From assembly GCA_964420925.1 (NCBI GenBank), contig CAYQVB010000022.1, positions 106,056-170,055 of the forward strand: a DNA stretch of 64,000 nucleotides, written 5' to 3'. The position numbers and the translations under genes are program-made. This DNA comes from JAJEAD01 sp964420925. Lineage in GTDB: Bacteria; Pseudomonadota; Gammaproteobacteria; HK1. The notes below the pieces were generated by a model, which was given only the letters and a program-made list of their open reading frames with translations, ran no database searches and had not been told where the DNA came from. How positions within the stretch are numbered: position 1 is the first letter of the stretch; every line of letters starts with the position of its first letter. This document shows, piece by piece, positions 37,022 to 44,580 of the stretch.

Positions 37022-37130
37022 CGGCCGATGATACGTGAAGCCTCCTGAACATCTCACCATGCTCTCGACGCCGTCACCGCGACGAAAGAGGACCTGTCCG
37101 GTGGACGCGGCGGGCGCCGGCGGGAGAGAC

Positions 37131-38177
37131 TTGGATCCGGTGACTGCACGACTGGCACAGATACGCAGTTGGCTCGGCGAGATCCTGAGCGACTCCCCGA
37201 GCCTCGAAATCACGAGCGCTTCGCAAGACGCGAGCGCCCGGCACTATCTGAGGGTGCGCAACGGCGAGGACGTCTACGTCGTCATGGACGCTCCTTCCCA
37301 GGCCCGGGGGCAGGAATCCTGGCTCGACGTACGGACTCGACTCGAGAACGTCGGTCTTTCGGTCCCCGCTCTTCATGCCTCGGACATCGGGCGGGGGCTT
37401 CTTCTCATCTCCGACCTCGGGTTCCGGCACTACCTGGAAGAGCTGGCCCCCTCGCGCGCCGACGTGCTCTACGCCGATGCGATATCGGCGTTGGTCACCA
37501 TGCAGAGCCGCATTTCCTGCAATGGATTGCCCGTCTACGACGCACCTTTTCTCCGGCGAGAACTCGATCTCTTCGACGCGTGGCTGCTCCGCCGCCACCT
37601 CGAGGTCGACTTGTCACGAGGGCAACGCTGTGCGCTCGAGAAGTGCTTCGAAGTCATCATTGCGGCATGTCTGGAACAGGAACAGGTGTTCGTGCACCGT
37701 GACTATCACTCGCGCAACCTGATGGTTCTTTCCCGCGGAAACCCGGGCATCCTCGACTTTCAGGACGCGGTACGGGGGCCGATTGGATACGACGTCGCCA
37801 GCCTGTTCCGCGACGTGTACGTCTCCTGGCCCGAGGAGCGGGTGGCGGGCTGGGTGAGCGGCGCGTACGGGTCCTTGCGCGATGCGGGCCTGCTTTCCGG
37901 TGTAGAGGTTTGCCGATTCAGGCGATGGGTCGATTTCTGCGGCGTCCAGCGTCACCTGAAGATTGCGGGTCTCTTCTCGCGGCTCTTTCACCGCGACGGC
38001 AAGCTGCGCTATCTCCGCGAAATCCCCCTGACGCTTCGCTATCTGCGGGAGGTGAGCGAGCAGTACCCCAGTCTGGATGCGATTGCGGCGCTGATCGACG
38101 AACTCGATCTTCAGGTCCGAGTCGCTGCGCGCAACGCTCGAGTGTCGGGTGGACGCGGTGAAGAGGGGGCGCCGTGA
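37131..38177 (+). CDS. amgK: N-acetylmuramate/N-acetylglucosamine kinase AmgK
   Basis: A sugar kinase of the aminoglycoside phosphotransferase fold, about 348 residues: nucleotide-binding start (SASQDASARHYLRVR), catalytic loop VHRDYHSRNLMV, metal motif ILDFQDAVRGPIGYD. AmgK phosphorylates the anomeric carbon of MurNAc/GlcNAc in the peptidoglycan recycling route that bypasses de novo synthesis. The start is uncertain: TTG 37131 has GGGAGAG upstream and gives family length, while ATG 37035 or 37059 would add an unmatched leader. Stop overlaps the murU start. Confidence 0.88.
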   Translation: MDPVTARLAQIRSWLGEILSDSPSLEITSASQDASARHYLRVRNGEDVYVVMDAPSQARGQESWLDVRTRLENVGLSVPALHASDIGRGLLLISDLGFRHYLEELAPSRADVLYADAISALVTMQSRISCNGLPVYDAPFLRRELDLFDAWLLRRHLEVDLSRGQRCALEKCFEVIIAACLEQEQVFVHRDYHSRNLMVLSRGNPGILDFQDAVRGPIGYDVASLFRDVYVSWPEERVAGWVSGAYGSLRDAGLLSGVEVCRFRRWVDFCGVQRHLKIAGLFSRLFHRDGKLRYLREIPLTLRYLREVSEQYPSLDAIAALIDELDLQVRVAARNARVSGGRGEEGAP

Positions 38178-38854
38178 GGGCAATGATCCTGGCCGCGGGA
38201 CGCGGGGAGCGCATGCGGCCGGCGAGCGACGAGCGTCCCAAGGTGTTGATGAAAGCGGCGGGACGCCCGCTCATAGAGCATTGCATCGAGCGCCTCGTCG
38301 AGGCGGGGATACGCGAGCTGGTCGTGAACCATGCCTGGCTGGGGCAACAGATCGTGGAAGCGCTCGGCGATGGGTCTCGCTTCGGTGCCGCCCTTGCCTA
38401 CTCGCCGGAACCCGACGGCGCACTCGACGTGGGAGGAGGCATCATCAATGCTCTGCCCATGCTCGGCGGATCTCCATTCATCGTTGCCAGTGCCGACATC
38501 TGGAGTGACTACCCCTTCCACCGCTTGCTCGCCGGCCCGAAGGGACTGGCGCACCTCGTCCTCGTGGACAATCCCCCTTACTACCCGCGGGGCGACTTCG
38601 GCCTCGATGGGGACCAGGTCGAGTCGGGAGGGATGCCCCGCTTGACCTACAGCGGCATCGGAGTCTACCGTCCCGAACTCTTTGCCGGCCGGGCCTCGGA
38701 GCGCCATCCTTTGCTGCCGATCCTCGAGGAGGCTATCGAGCGCGGCGAAGCGAGCGGAGAACACTACCGAGGCCGGTGGTTCAATGTCGGCACCCCGGAC
38801 GATCTCGTGGCCCTTGACCGCGCTCTCCGTTCGTGGCGCCGCACGTCACGCTGA
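38174..38854 (+). CDS. murU: N-acetylmuramate-1-phosphate uridylyltransferase MurU
   Basis: A 226-residue nucleotidyltransferase: MILAAGRGERMRP near residue 4, the PKVLMKAAGRPLIEH lysine motif, SADIWSDYPF near 97 (metal Asp) and the FNVGTPDDL end. It makes UDP-MurNAc from MurNAc-1-P, the step after AmgK. Start overlaps the amgK stop, so the two form an operon as in Pseudomonas. Converges with the ComEA-like gene, 14 bases apart. Confidence 0.92.
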   Translation: MRAMILAAGRGERMRPASDERPKVLMKAAGRPLIEHCIERLVEAGIRELVVNHAWLGQQIVEALGDGSRFGAALAYSPEPDGALDVGGGIINALPMLGGSPFIVASADIWSDYPFHRLLAGPKGLAHLVLVDNPPYYPRGDFGLDGDQVESGGMPRLTYSGIGVYRPELFAGRASERHPLLPILEEAIERGEASGEHYRGRWFNVGTPDDLVALDRALRSWRRTSR

Positions 38855-38868
38855 ACGCGGCGGGCGGG

Positions 38869-39135
38869 TCACGGCCCCGCGATCAGATTCTCCCTGCTTC
38901 GCTCCAGGATCTTTGGCCCGATTCCGCTCACTTCGACGAGATCGTCGACCGAAGCGAAGGGGCCATGCTGCTCGCGGTAGCGCACGATTGCTTCGGCCTT
39001 CCGCATTCCCACTCCGTCGATCGCTTCGGCCAGGGTCTCCGCCGTTGCAGTGTTGATGTCTACGGGCTCACCCGCGAGAGCGGCGGCGGACAAGGCAACC
39101 AGGAGCCCCGCGAGCGCAGTTCTCAACCGCTTCAT
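38869..39135 (-). CDS. ComEA-like helix-hairpin-helix protein
   Basis: An 88-residue secreted protein with a signal peptide (cleavage near ALAGE at residue 21-22) and a ComEA-type double HhH domain (VDINTATAETLAEAIDGVGMRKAEAIVRYR, SVDDLVEVSGIGPKILER). Small proteins like this bind DNA in the periplasm during uptake, or have unknown roles. GGAGG lies six bases before the ATG. Confidence 0.9.
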   Translation of the reverse strand: MKRLRTALAGLLVALSAAALAGEPVDINTATAETLAEAIDGVGMRKAEAIVRYREQHGPFASVDDLVEVSGIGPKILERSRENLIAGP

Positions 39136-39376
39136 GAAAGTTCCTCCCTGTGACAAGGAAATCGTGTGCGAATGCGGGTGAAGCCTAGGGAGTCGGTTGC
39201 ATCTCGCGAAAGCGGTGCTTGTAGGCCACGGGCGCGGTGAGAGTGGGCTCGAGCGACGAGATGGCTGTCGGAATTGCCCGACGCTCGTAGGCGCCATTTG
39301 ACGGTTGGCGCAGAAGCTTCTCTCGAAGAGAGAGGGTGCTCGACGGGTGCGACCAGAGTCGCGGTGAGAAGTGGGT

Positions 39377-40339
39377 TCAGGGGCCGGGCCACACCTCGCG
39401 CCCGCTGATCGTCTTGCGCGCATCGGTGGCGAGCGCCCGACCCATGCTCCCCGCGGCGTCCGCCAGAAGTTCAACCCAGGGCTGATCGCGGGACGCCACC
39501 CGGTGAGCAAGTCCGATCCGCCGCGAAGGCTCGGGGGAAGCGAGGCGCAGGAAGCTCAGATCGGGAGAGGCCGCGCGTTCGCTCAATACCGCGCATTCCG
39601 GCATCAGCGTCAGTCCTGCGCCACTCGCTACGAGCCTCGAAAGTGTCGCGATTGAGCCAGCACCGCGGCGTACCTCTTCCAGGCGCCACATGGAGCAGGC
39701 TCCCAGCACCTGGTCGCCCAGACAGTGTCCCTCTGCGAGGGTAATCAGAGGTCCGAGATCGGATTGCGCAAGGTCATCTGCGCGCGGGACATCGGCGGAT
39801 GCGCGGAACGCGGCGAGCCGCTCGGCACCGCCCGCGAGCAGAAAGCGATCTTCGAAGAGCTCGAGCTCGGCAAGTTCCAGCATGCCGAGCGGAAGGCTGA
39901 GGATGGCTGCGTCGAGACGGCCGGCGAGGAGTCCCGACACGATGTCACGGCTGGGAGCTTCCACGACGTCCAGCTCGACGCGAGGTCGCGAAGACTGGAG
40001 GCGTTCCAGGACGCCTGCGAGCAGGTAGGGTGCGAGGGTGGAGATGATTCCGACCGCGATTCGAAACGGACCAGCGTCGAAGCGCTTTCCCATCGTCTCG
40101 AGTACCAGCGTCTCGTCCAGTACCCGGAGCGTCTGTTCGTGCGCCTTCCGCCCCAGGGGGGTAAGAAACACTCCGCGACTCTCGCGCTCGAAGAGTGGCG
40201 CGCCGAGAACGGCCTCGAGTTCGCGAATCTGGAGTGAGAGCGCGGGCTGGGAGACGTACACGCCCTCGGCCGCCCGGCTGAAGGAGCCATGCTCGACCAC
40301 GGCATGAAAGTATCGCAACTGGCGCAAGGTAACGGGCAC
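39377..40339 (-). CDS. LysR-family regulator, OxyR-like with both redox cysteines
   Basis: A 320-residue LysR protein. The wing-helix DNA-binding domain is at 1-60 (LRQLRYFHAVVEHGSFSRAAE). In the effector domain, GHCLGDQVLGACSM carries Cys206 and Cys215, spaced nine apart like Cys199/Cys208 of OxyR, which form a disulfide on contact with hydrogen peroxide. The SGAGLTLMPE stretch also matches OxyR. It is therefore probably a peroxide sensor. No katG, ahpC or dps is next to it. Two further LysR genes follow upstream on the same strand. Confidence 0.85.
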   Translation of the reverse strand: MPVTLRQLRYFHAVVEHGSFSRAAEGVYVSQPALSLQIRELEAVLGAPLFERESRGVFLTPLGRKAHEQTLRVLDETLVLETMGKRFDAGPFRIAVGIISTLAPYLLAGVLERLQSSRPRVELDVVEAPSRDIVSGLLAGRLDAAILSLPLGMLELAELELFEDRFLLAGGAERLAAFRASADVPRADDLAQSDLGPLITLAEGHCLGDQVLGACSMWRLEEVRRGAGSIATLSRLVASGAGLTLMPECAVLSERAASPDLSFLRLASPEPSRRIGLAHRVASRDQPWVELLADAAGSMGRALATDARKTISGREVWPGP

Positions 40340-40428
40340 ATCTCACCCCTTCCGGCGGGAACGCAGCACCACTCGATCGAGCATGTCTACCGCGCCTGCG
40401 GCAACCCTGTCAACGACAGTAGTCCGGA

Positions 40429-41388
40429 TCAGGTCGCCGCCGGTGAGAGGATGGCGGAATTGGAGAAGTGGTCTTCCATCAACTCGACGAATCGATCCGC
40501 GACCGCTGAGAGACGTTTGTCGGTGCGGAAAAACACCACGTACTGTCTTCTTTCGAAGTGCCGGGTCATCGGAATGACGGACAGCAGGTCCTTGGGAGTG
40601 ATGCATATGCTGGGGATGAGGGCAATTCCGAGACCGGCTTCGACATAGTGCTTGACAGCGCTCCATCCTCCCGCCCGGATCACCACGTTGGATTCCAGGT
40701 CGAAGGCCTGCATCGCGAGTTTTCCGGACTGAGTGCTGAACGTGCCCGGAGTCGGTCCGATTGTCGGCCAGGCGGCGGCTTCCTCCTGACTGATCGATTC
40801 ACGTCCGGCCAATGGATGGTCGAGAGGTGTCACCATCACCAAGTCGTAGCTGAACAGGGAACGATGTGCGATCTTTTCTCCCACCGTCTTGCTCGAGACC
40901 GACTCCTGAGGACCGATGAGGAAATCTATCTCGTCGGCGAGAAGGAGCCTGAAGCCCTCTTGCATATAGGCGCGCTTCACGTGCAATCGGATGCCGGGGT
41001 GCAAATCCCGAAAGCGCTTCAGCAAGGGGGGCAGCACATAGGCGGTGCCACCATGGCTGGCACCGATGTAGATGTCGCCCGACGCGGTATCCTGCAACTG
41101 TTCGGCGAAATTGAGCAGCAGGTCGTCCACGCCTTCCACCAGGGGGGAAACGAGCTGGAAGAGAGTTTCTCCCGCTGCGGTGAGCGAGATACGTGGCCCC
41201 CCCCGATCGAAGAGCACCGCCTCGAGCTCGTGTTCGAGCTCCCTTACGTGGAGAGAGACTGCGGGTTGGCTGAGGCCAAGGCGTTCCGCGGCCTGGGTGA
41301 TGCTTCTCAGGCGGGCCGCATAGTAGAAGGCCCGGAGTTGCTTGAGGCGATCCCGCTTGTGGTAGATGCGCTGTCGGTTGACAGCCAT
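40429..41388 (-). CDS. LysR-family transcriptional regulator (tandem paralogue A)
   Basis: A 319-residue LysR protein with the helix-turn-helix near residue 30-50 (SITQAAERLGLSQPAVSLHVREL) and a substrate domain (GDIYIGASHGGTAYVLPPLL). Before the helix it has a RDRLKQLRAF lead that it shares with the next gene upstream (41391-42329), so the two come from a duplication. They are two bases apart and probably co-transcribed. Target unknown. Confidence 0.88.
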   Translation of the reverse strand: MAVNRQRIYHKRDRLKQLRAFYYAARLRSITQAAERLGLSQPAVSLHVRELEHELEAVLFDRGGPRISLTAAGETLFQLVSPLVEGVDDLLLNFAEQLQDTASGDIYIGASHGGTAYVLPPLLKRFRDLHPGIRLHVKRAYMQEGFRLLLADEIDFLIGPQESVSSKTVGEKIAHRSLFSYDLVMVTPLDHPLAGRESISQEEAAAWPTIGPTPGTFSTQSGKLAMQAFDLESNVVIRAGGWSAVKHYVEAGLGIALIPSICITPKDLLSVIPMTRHFERRQYVVFFRTDKRLSAVADRFVELMEDHFSNSAILSPAAT

Positions 41389-41390
41389 GC

Positions 41391-42329
41391 TCAGGATCCC
41401 TTCGGAAGGGAAGGTTTCATGGTCTGCACGAAGTGCCGCACCGCCAGCGGTAGAATCCGGTCACGGCGCGTTATCGCTCCATACCTTCTCGGAGGCAGAT
41501 AATCCCGGAAGGGGATACGGGTTACCCGGTCCCGTTCCGCCACGCACAGGTCCGGGACAAATGCGATACCGAGCCCGGCCTCGACGTACTCCTTTATGAC
41601 CTCCCATCCATCGACTGCGACAACGATGTCCGCGGCGATCCCCTGCTGCCGGAGGAACATGTCGCTCAATTGCCTGATGTACGTACCGCTGGTGTGCGCA
41701 ATCAGAGGATAGGCGCACACTTCCTCGGGCGTTACCGACTCACGGCCACTGAGGGGGTGGTCTTCGGACGTGATGAGCAGGTAGTTGGAAGAGAGCACCG
41801 GATGGAACTCCACGTCCGCCGGCTGCAGATCCATCGCGGCGAAAACCAAGTCCACTTCGTAGGCGCGCAGCCAGCTCAGACACTGGCGGCCGGTACCGGT
41901 TCTCACGTTTGCGTGGACCTTCGGGTGCCGTTTCCGGAACTTCGTCAGGTACCGGGGCAGTACGAACGCGGCGGCGGTCTCGCCGGCCGCGAGCCGCAGT
42001 TCACCCGTGACGCCGGCGTGCTGCTCGGCAAAGGTGTTGGGCAGACGATCTATCTCCTCTACCAGGGGTGCCGCCAGGGCGTAGAGCTTCCGGCCGGCCA
42101 GGGTCAGGGCGATGCGGGGGCCGCTGCGTTCAAAGAGCGAAACGTCCAGGTCATCTTCCAGCGCACGCACCTGAAGGGAGACGGAGGGCTGACTGGAAAA
42201 CACCCGTTCGGCGGCCCGGGTGATGCTGCCGAGCCGGGCCGTATGACAGAAGGCCCGAAGCTGCTTGAGACGATCCCGTTTGTCATCTCGAAGCCGCTTG
42301 TTGAGCGCCGCACTCTGGTCGGCAGCCAT
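41391..42329 (-). CDS. LysR-family transcriptional regulator (tandem paralogue B)
   Basis: A 312-residue LysR protein, paralogue of the one downstream: KRDRLKQLRAFCHTARLGS, then SITRAAERVFSSQPSVSLQVRAL, and GWEVIKEYVEAGLGIAFVPD matching GWSAVKHYVEAGLGIALIPS of its neighbour. ATG at 42329 chosen; an upstream in-frame start at 42371 would run into the AT-rich promoter. The region upstream holds two ATACCAA sites 21 bases apart. Confidence 0.88.
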   Translation of the reverse strand: MAADQSAALNKRLRDDKRDRLKQLRAFCHTARLGSITRAAERVFSSQPSVSLQVRALEDDLDVSLFERSGPRIALTLAGRKLYALAAPLVEEIDRLPNTFAEQHAGVTGELRLAAGETAAAFVLPRYLTKFRKRHPKVHANVRTGTGRQCLSWLRAYEVDLVFAAMDLQPADVEFHPVLSSNYLLITSEDHPLSGRESVTPEEVCAYPLIAHTSGTYIRQLSDMFLRQQGIAADIVVAVDGWEVIKEYVEAGLGIAFVPDLCVAERDRVTRIPFRDYLPPRRYGAITRRDRILPLAVRHFVQTMKPSLPKGS

Positions 42330-42722
42330 GGGGAGAGGTGTCGCCTCCAGCGATGGACTCAGGACAAACAATTAATATACCAATCAAAGTGAACCCGATA
42401 CCAACTATGGTCAATGCTCCTTGCCTCTATGCATATCAATGCTCAAGGTGCAGCGCATGCCTAGCAGAATAGATAGCTTATGTTGTGGCAGAAGAAAAAA
42501 ACGCCATTTCACAGCCAATAGTGGCGTGTTCCCGATTCAGCTTGGAGTATCTTGCGCTCGAAGAGCCGAATTGCGAATGAGCCGGACGCAGCACGCCTCG
42601 GCAACGCCTCACCTGTCTCGGGACGTCTCGGGAATCGGAGGGTAAGCACTCGACGCTGACGGCAGTCGCGACCAGGTGCCCGCGGGCATCGGCCCTCCCC
42701 GCATGCGGGGTCGAGGGTGCGG
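42330..42722. other. AT-rich intergenic region upstream of the LysR tandem
   Basis: About 390 bases, much richer in A/T between 42360 and 42500 than the rest of the window. Likely holds the promoter and operator of the LysR pair; no gene supported. It ends at MITE copy 2. Confidence 0.5.
42377..42404. promoter_or_regulatory. Two ATACCAA sites spaced 21 bp apart
   Basis: ATACCAA at 42377-42383 and again at 42398-42404 in the same orientation, exactly two helical turns apart, 48-75 bases before the LysR start. Consistent with an autoregulatory LysR operator, but neither half is a full T-N11-A dyad. Confidence 0.35.
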
Positions 42723-42726
42723 TTAA

Positions 42727-42902
42727 CCGCAAAATCTCACCGATTTCCTGCTGCGGACGCCAATCTGCTCGCGCTAGTGGGTCGTACTCCCTCGAGCCGC
42801 TTCGACGGAGTGTCGGCTACGCCTTCAGCGTCTCTCGGTCCGTGCGACCCACTATCACGGCATATTGACGCCCTCGCTACGAAAATCGGTGAGATTTTAC
42901 GG
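42727..42902. mobile_element. MITE-like element, copy 2 (176 bp), flanked by TTAA
   Basis: Inverted ends CCGCAAAATCTCACC (42727) and GGTGAGATTTTACGG (42902), inner inverted pair GGGTCG/CGACCC, interior nearly identical to copy 1 at 34801-34976. TTAA is on both sides (42723-42726, 42903-42906), which may be a target duplication; copy 1 lacks it. The right TTAA gives the stop codon of hyuB copy 2. Confidence 0.82.
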
Positions 42903-44558
42903 TTAAGGCCTCTCGCTGACCTTTCCGCCTGCGAGGTCGGCGTCCCGCCGGGCGGTGCTGCGGGCGGTGGGGTCACCATATCCACCGCCGCCCGCGGTGT
43001 TGATTTCCACCCGGTCCCCCGGCAGCAGGCGGGTCACGGTCTTCGACGGAATAATCTCCTCTGCCCCGCTTGCCCGCCGAATCAGGGAGTGGGCGCAGGC
43101 CCCGGGCCCGCCACCCGCCGCTCCTCGTGCCGGCCGGCGGTGACGCTCGCCCCGGTGGGTGAAAACGACCTCGCCCGACAACACTTCGTACTCGCGGCTG
43201 ATGCCGAGTCCTCCCCGGAACTCGCCCGATCCACCCGAGTCGGGCCGAAGTTCGGAGCGGAGCACTCTGATCGGTACGTCCATCTCGAGCGCCTCGACCG
43301 GCAGGTTCATGCAGTTCGAGCCGTCGGTCTCGATGACGTCCACCCCGTCCTTGCCCTGGCTCGCACCGCTTCCCGAGGCGATGAGCTCGCCCACTACGTA
43401 AGGAGTGTCGTCTTCACGCCGGCCTCCGAATGCGAGGACGTGCAAGGCGGAAGCGGCGTCGGCGGGAGCACCTTCCGGGCGCGCCTGACGCAGAGCGCCG
43501 ACTACCGATCCCGCGATGCGCTTGATCGTGGATGTGCGCGAGTTCACCGGGGCGGGCTCGCGCGGATTGACGAGGCTGCTCTCGGGAAGCCGGAGCCGGA
43601 TCGGTCGGAAGCACCCTCCATTGATTGGAATGGACGGGTCGGTCATGGCGAGAACCGCGAAATAGACGCCGGCGTGGGCGCCGGAAGGCACGCAGTTGAA
43701 GGGGCCACGCACCTGAGGACTCGTTCCTCCGAAATCCACGAGGATACGGTCCCCCGACACTTCGGCGGCCACTTCGATCCGGACCGCTTCGTCGAGCGCG
43801 ACCCCATCGTTGTCGAGCCAGTCCAGGTAAGGATAGCGTCCGTCGGGAATGCGCTCGATCGCCCGGCGCACGAGGCGCTCCGACCGGGACAGGAGCTCGT
43901 CCGCGATTGCCGGCAGACGGTTGGCTCCGTAACGCTCCGCCAGCTCGACGGTGCGGCGCGCTCCGATCGAGCACGCCGCGACCTGCGCGTTGAGGTCGCC
44001 GAGGAAAGTCTCGGGCACGCGCACGTTGAGAGTGAGGAGATCGATGAGGGTTCGGTTGAGCTCGCCGGCATCGCGATACTTGAGCGGGGGAATCCGGATG
44101 CCTTCCTGGAATATCTCCGTCGCGTTGGTGGGCACCGAGCCCGGAGACATGCCGCCCACGTCCTGGTGGTGGGTCATCGCGGCGCTGAACGCGATGGGTC
44201 TTCCCCGAGAGAAGACGGGCATGACGAGCGCGATGTCCGGGAGGTGGGTCCCGCCCAGGTACGGGTCGTTCATCATGTAGATGTCGCCTTCGCGCATGTC
44301 CCGGACCGGATACTTCTCGACGATCGTTCGTACCACCGGAATCAGGGTCGCGAGGTGGATGGGGATCGCGGTCGCCTGGGCCAGCGTCTCCCCTTCGAGG
44401 GTGAAGAGGCTCGCCGAGGCATCGAGCCCTTCCTTGACTATGGGTGAGAAGGAGCTGCGCAGGAGTGTCGACTGCATCTCGTTCGCAATGCCGTCGAGCT
44501 TGTTGCGAACGACCTCGAGGGTGATCGCGTCCGTGGCGGGAGGGGTCGGGTTGGACAT
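42903..44558 (-). CDS. hyuB: Hydantoinase/oxoprolinase subunit B (copy 2), C-terminus altered by MITE
   Basis: A 551-residue HyuB-family protein: MSNPTPPATDAITLEVVRNKL start, NDPYLGGTHLPDI near 92, HHQDVGGMSPGS, GGGYGDP end. Compared with copy 1 (tail SGKFSDAFTEDNYRR) it stops at GGKVSERP, about nine residues short, and its TAA stop is formed by the TTAA at the edge of the MITE. The catalytic body is intact. ATG 44558 has GGAGAG upstream. It follows hyuA copy 2 by 22 bases. Confidence 0.9.
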   Translation of the reverse strand: MSNPTPPATDAITLEVVRNKLDGIANEMQSTLLRSSFSPIVKEGLDASASLFTLEGETLAQATAIPIHLATLIPVVRTIVEKYPVRDMREGDIYMMNDPYLGGTHLPDIALVMPVFSRGRPIAFSAAMTHHQDVGGMSPGSVPTNATEIFQEGIRIPPLKYRDAGELNRTLIDLLTLNVRVPETFLGDLNAQVAACSIGARRTVELAERYGANRLPAIADELLSRSERLVRRAIERIPDGRYPYLDWLDNDGVALDEAVRIEVAAEVSGDRILVDFGGTSPQVRGPFNCVPSGAHAGVYFAVLAMTDPSIPINGGCFRPIRLRLPESSLVNPREPAPVNSRTSTIKRIAGSVVGALRQARPEGAPADAASALHVLAFGGRREDDTPYVVGELIASGSGASQGKDGVDVIETDGSNCMNLPVEALEMDVPIRVLRSELRPDSGGSGEFRGGLGISREYEVLSGEVVFTHRGERHRRPARGAAGGGPGACAHSLIRRASGAEEIIPSKTVTRLLPGDRVEINTAGGGGYGDPTARSTARRDADLAGGKVSERP

Positions 44559-44580
44559 GTTCTCTCTCCGTGGCAGTGCG

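Noticed and set aside
42421..42645. A 74-codon plus-strand frame upstream of MITE copy 2
   Set aside because: No ribosome site and no family features; the AT-rich part fits a promoter.
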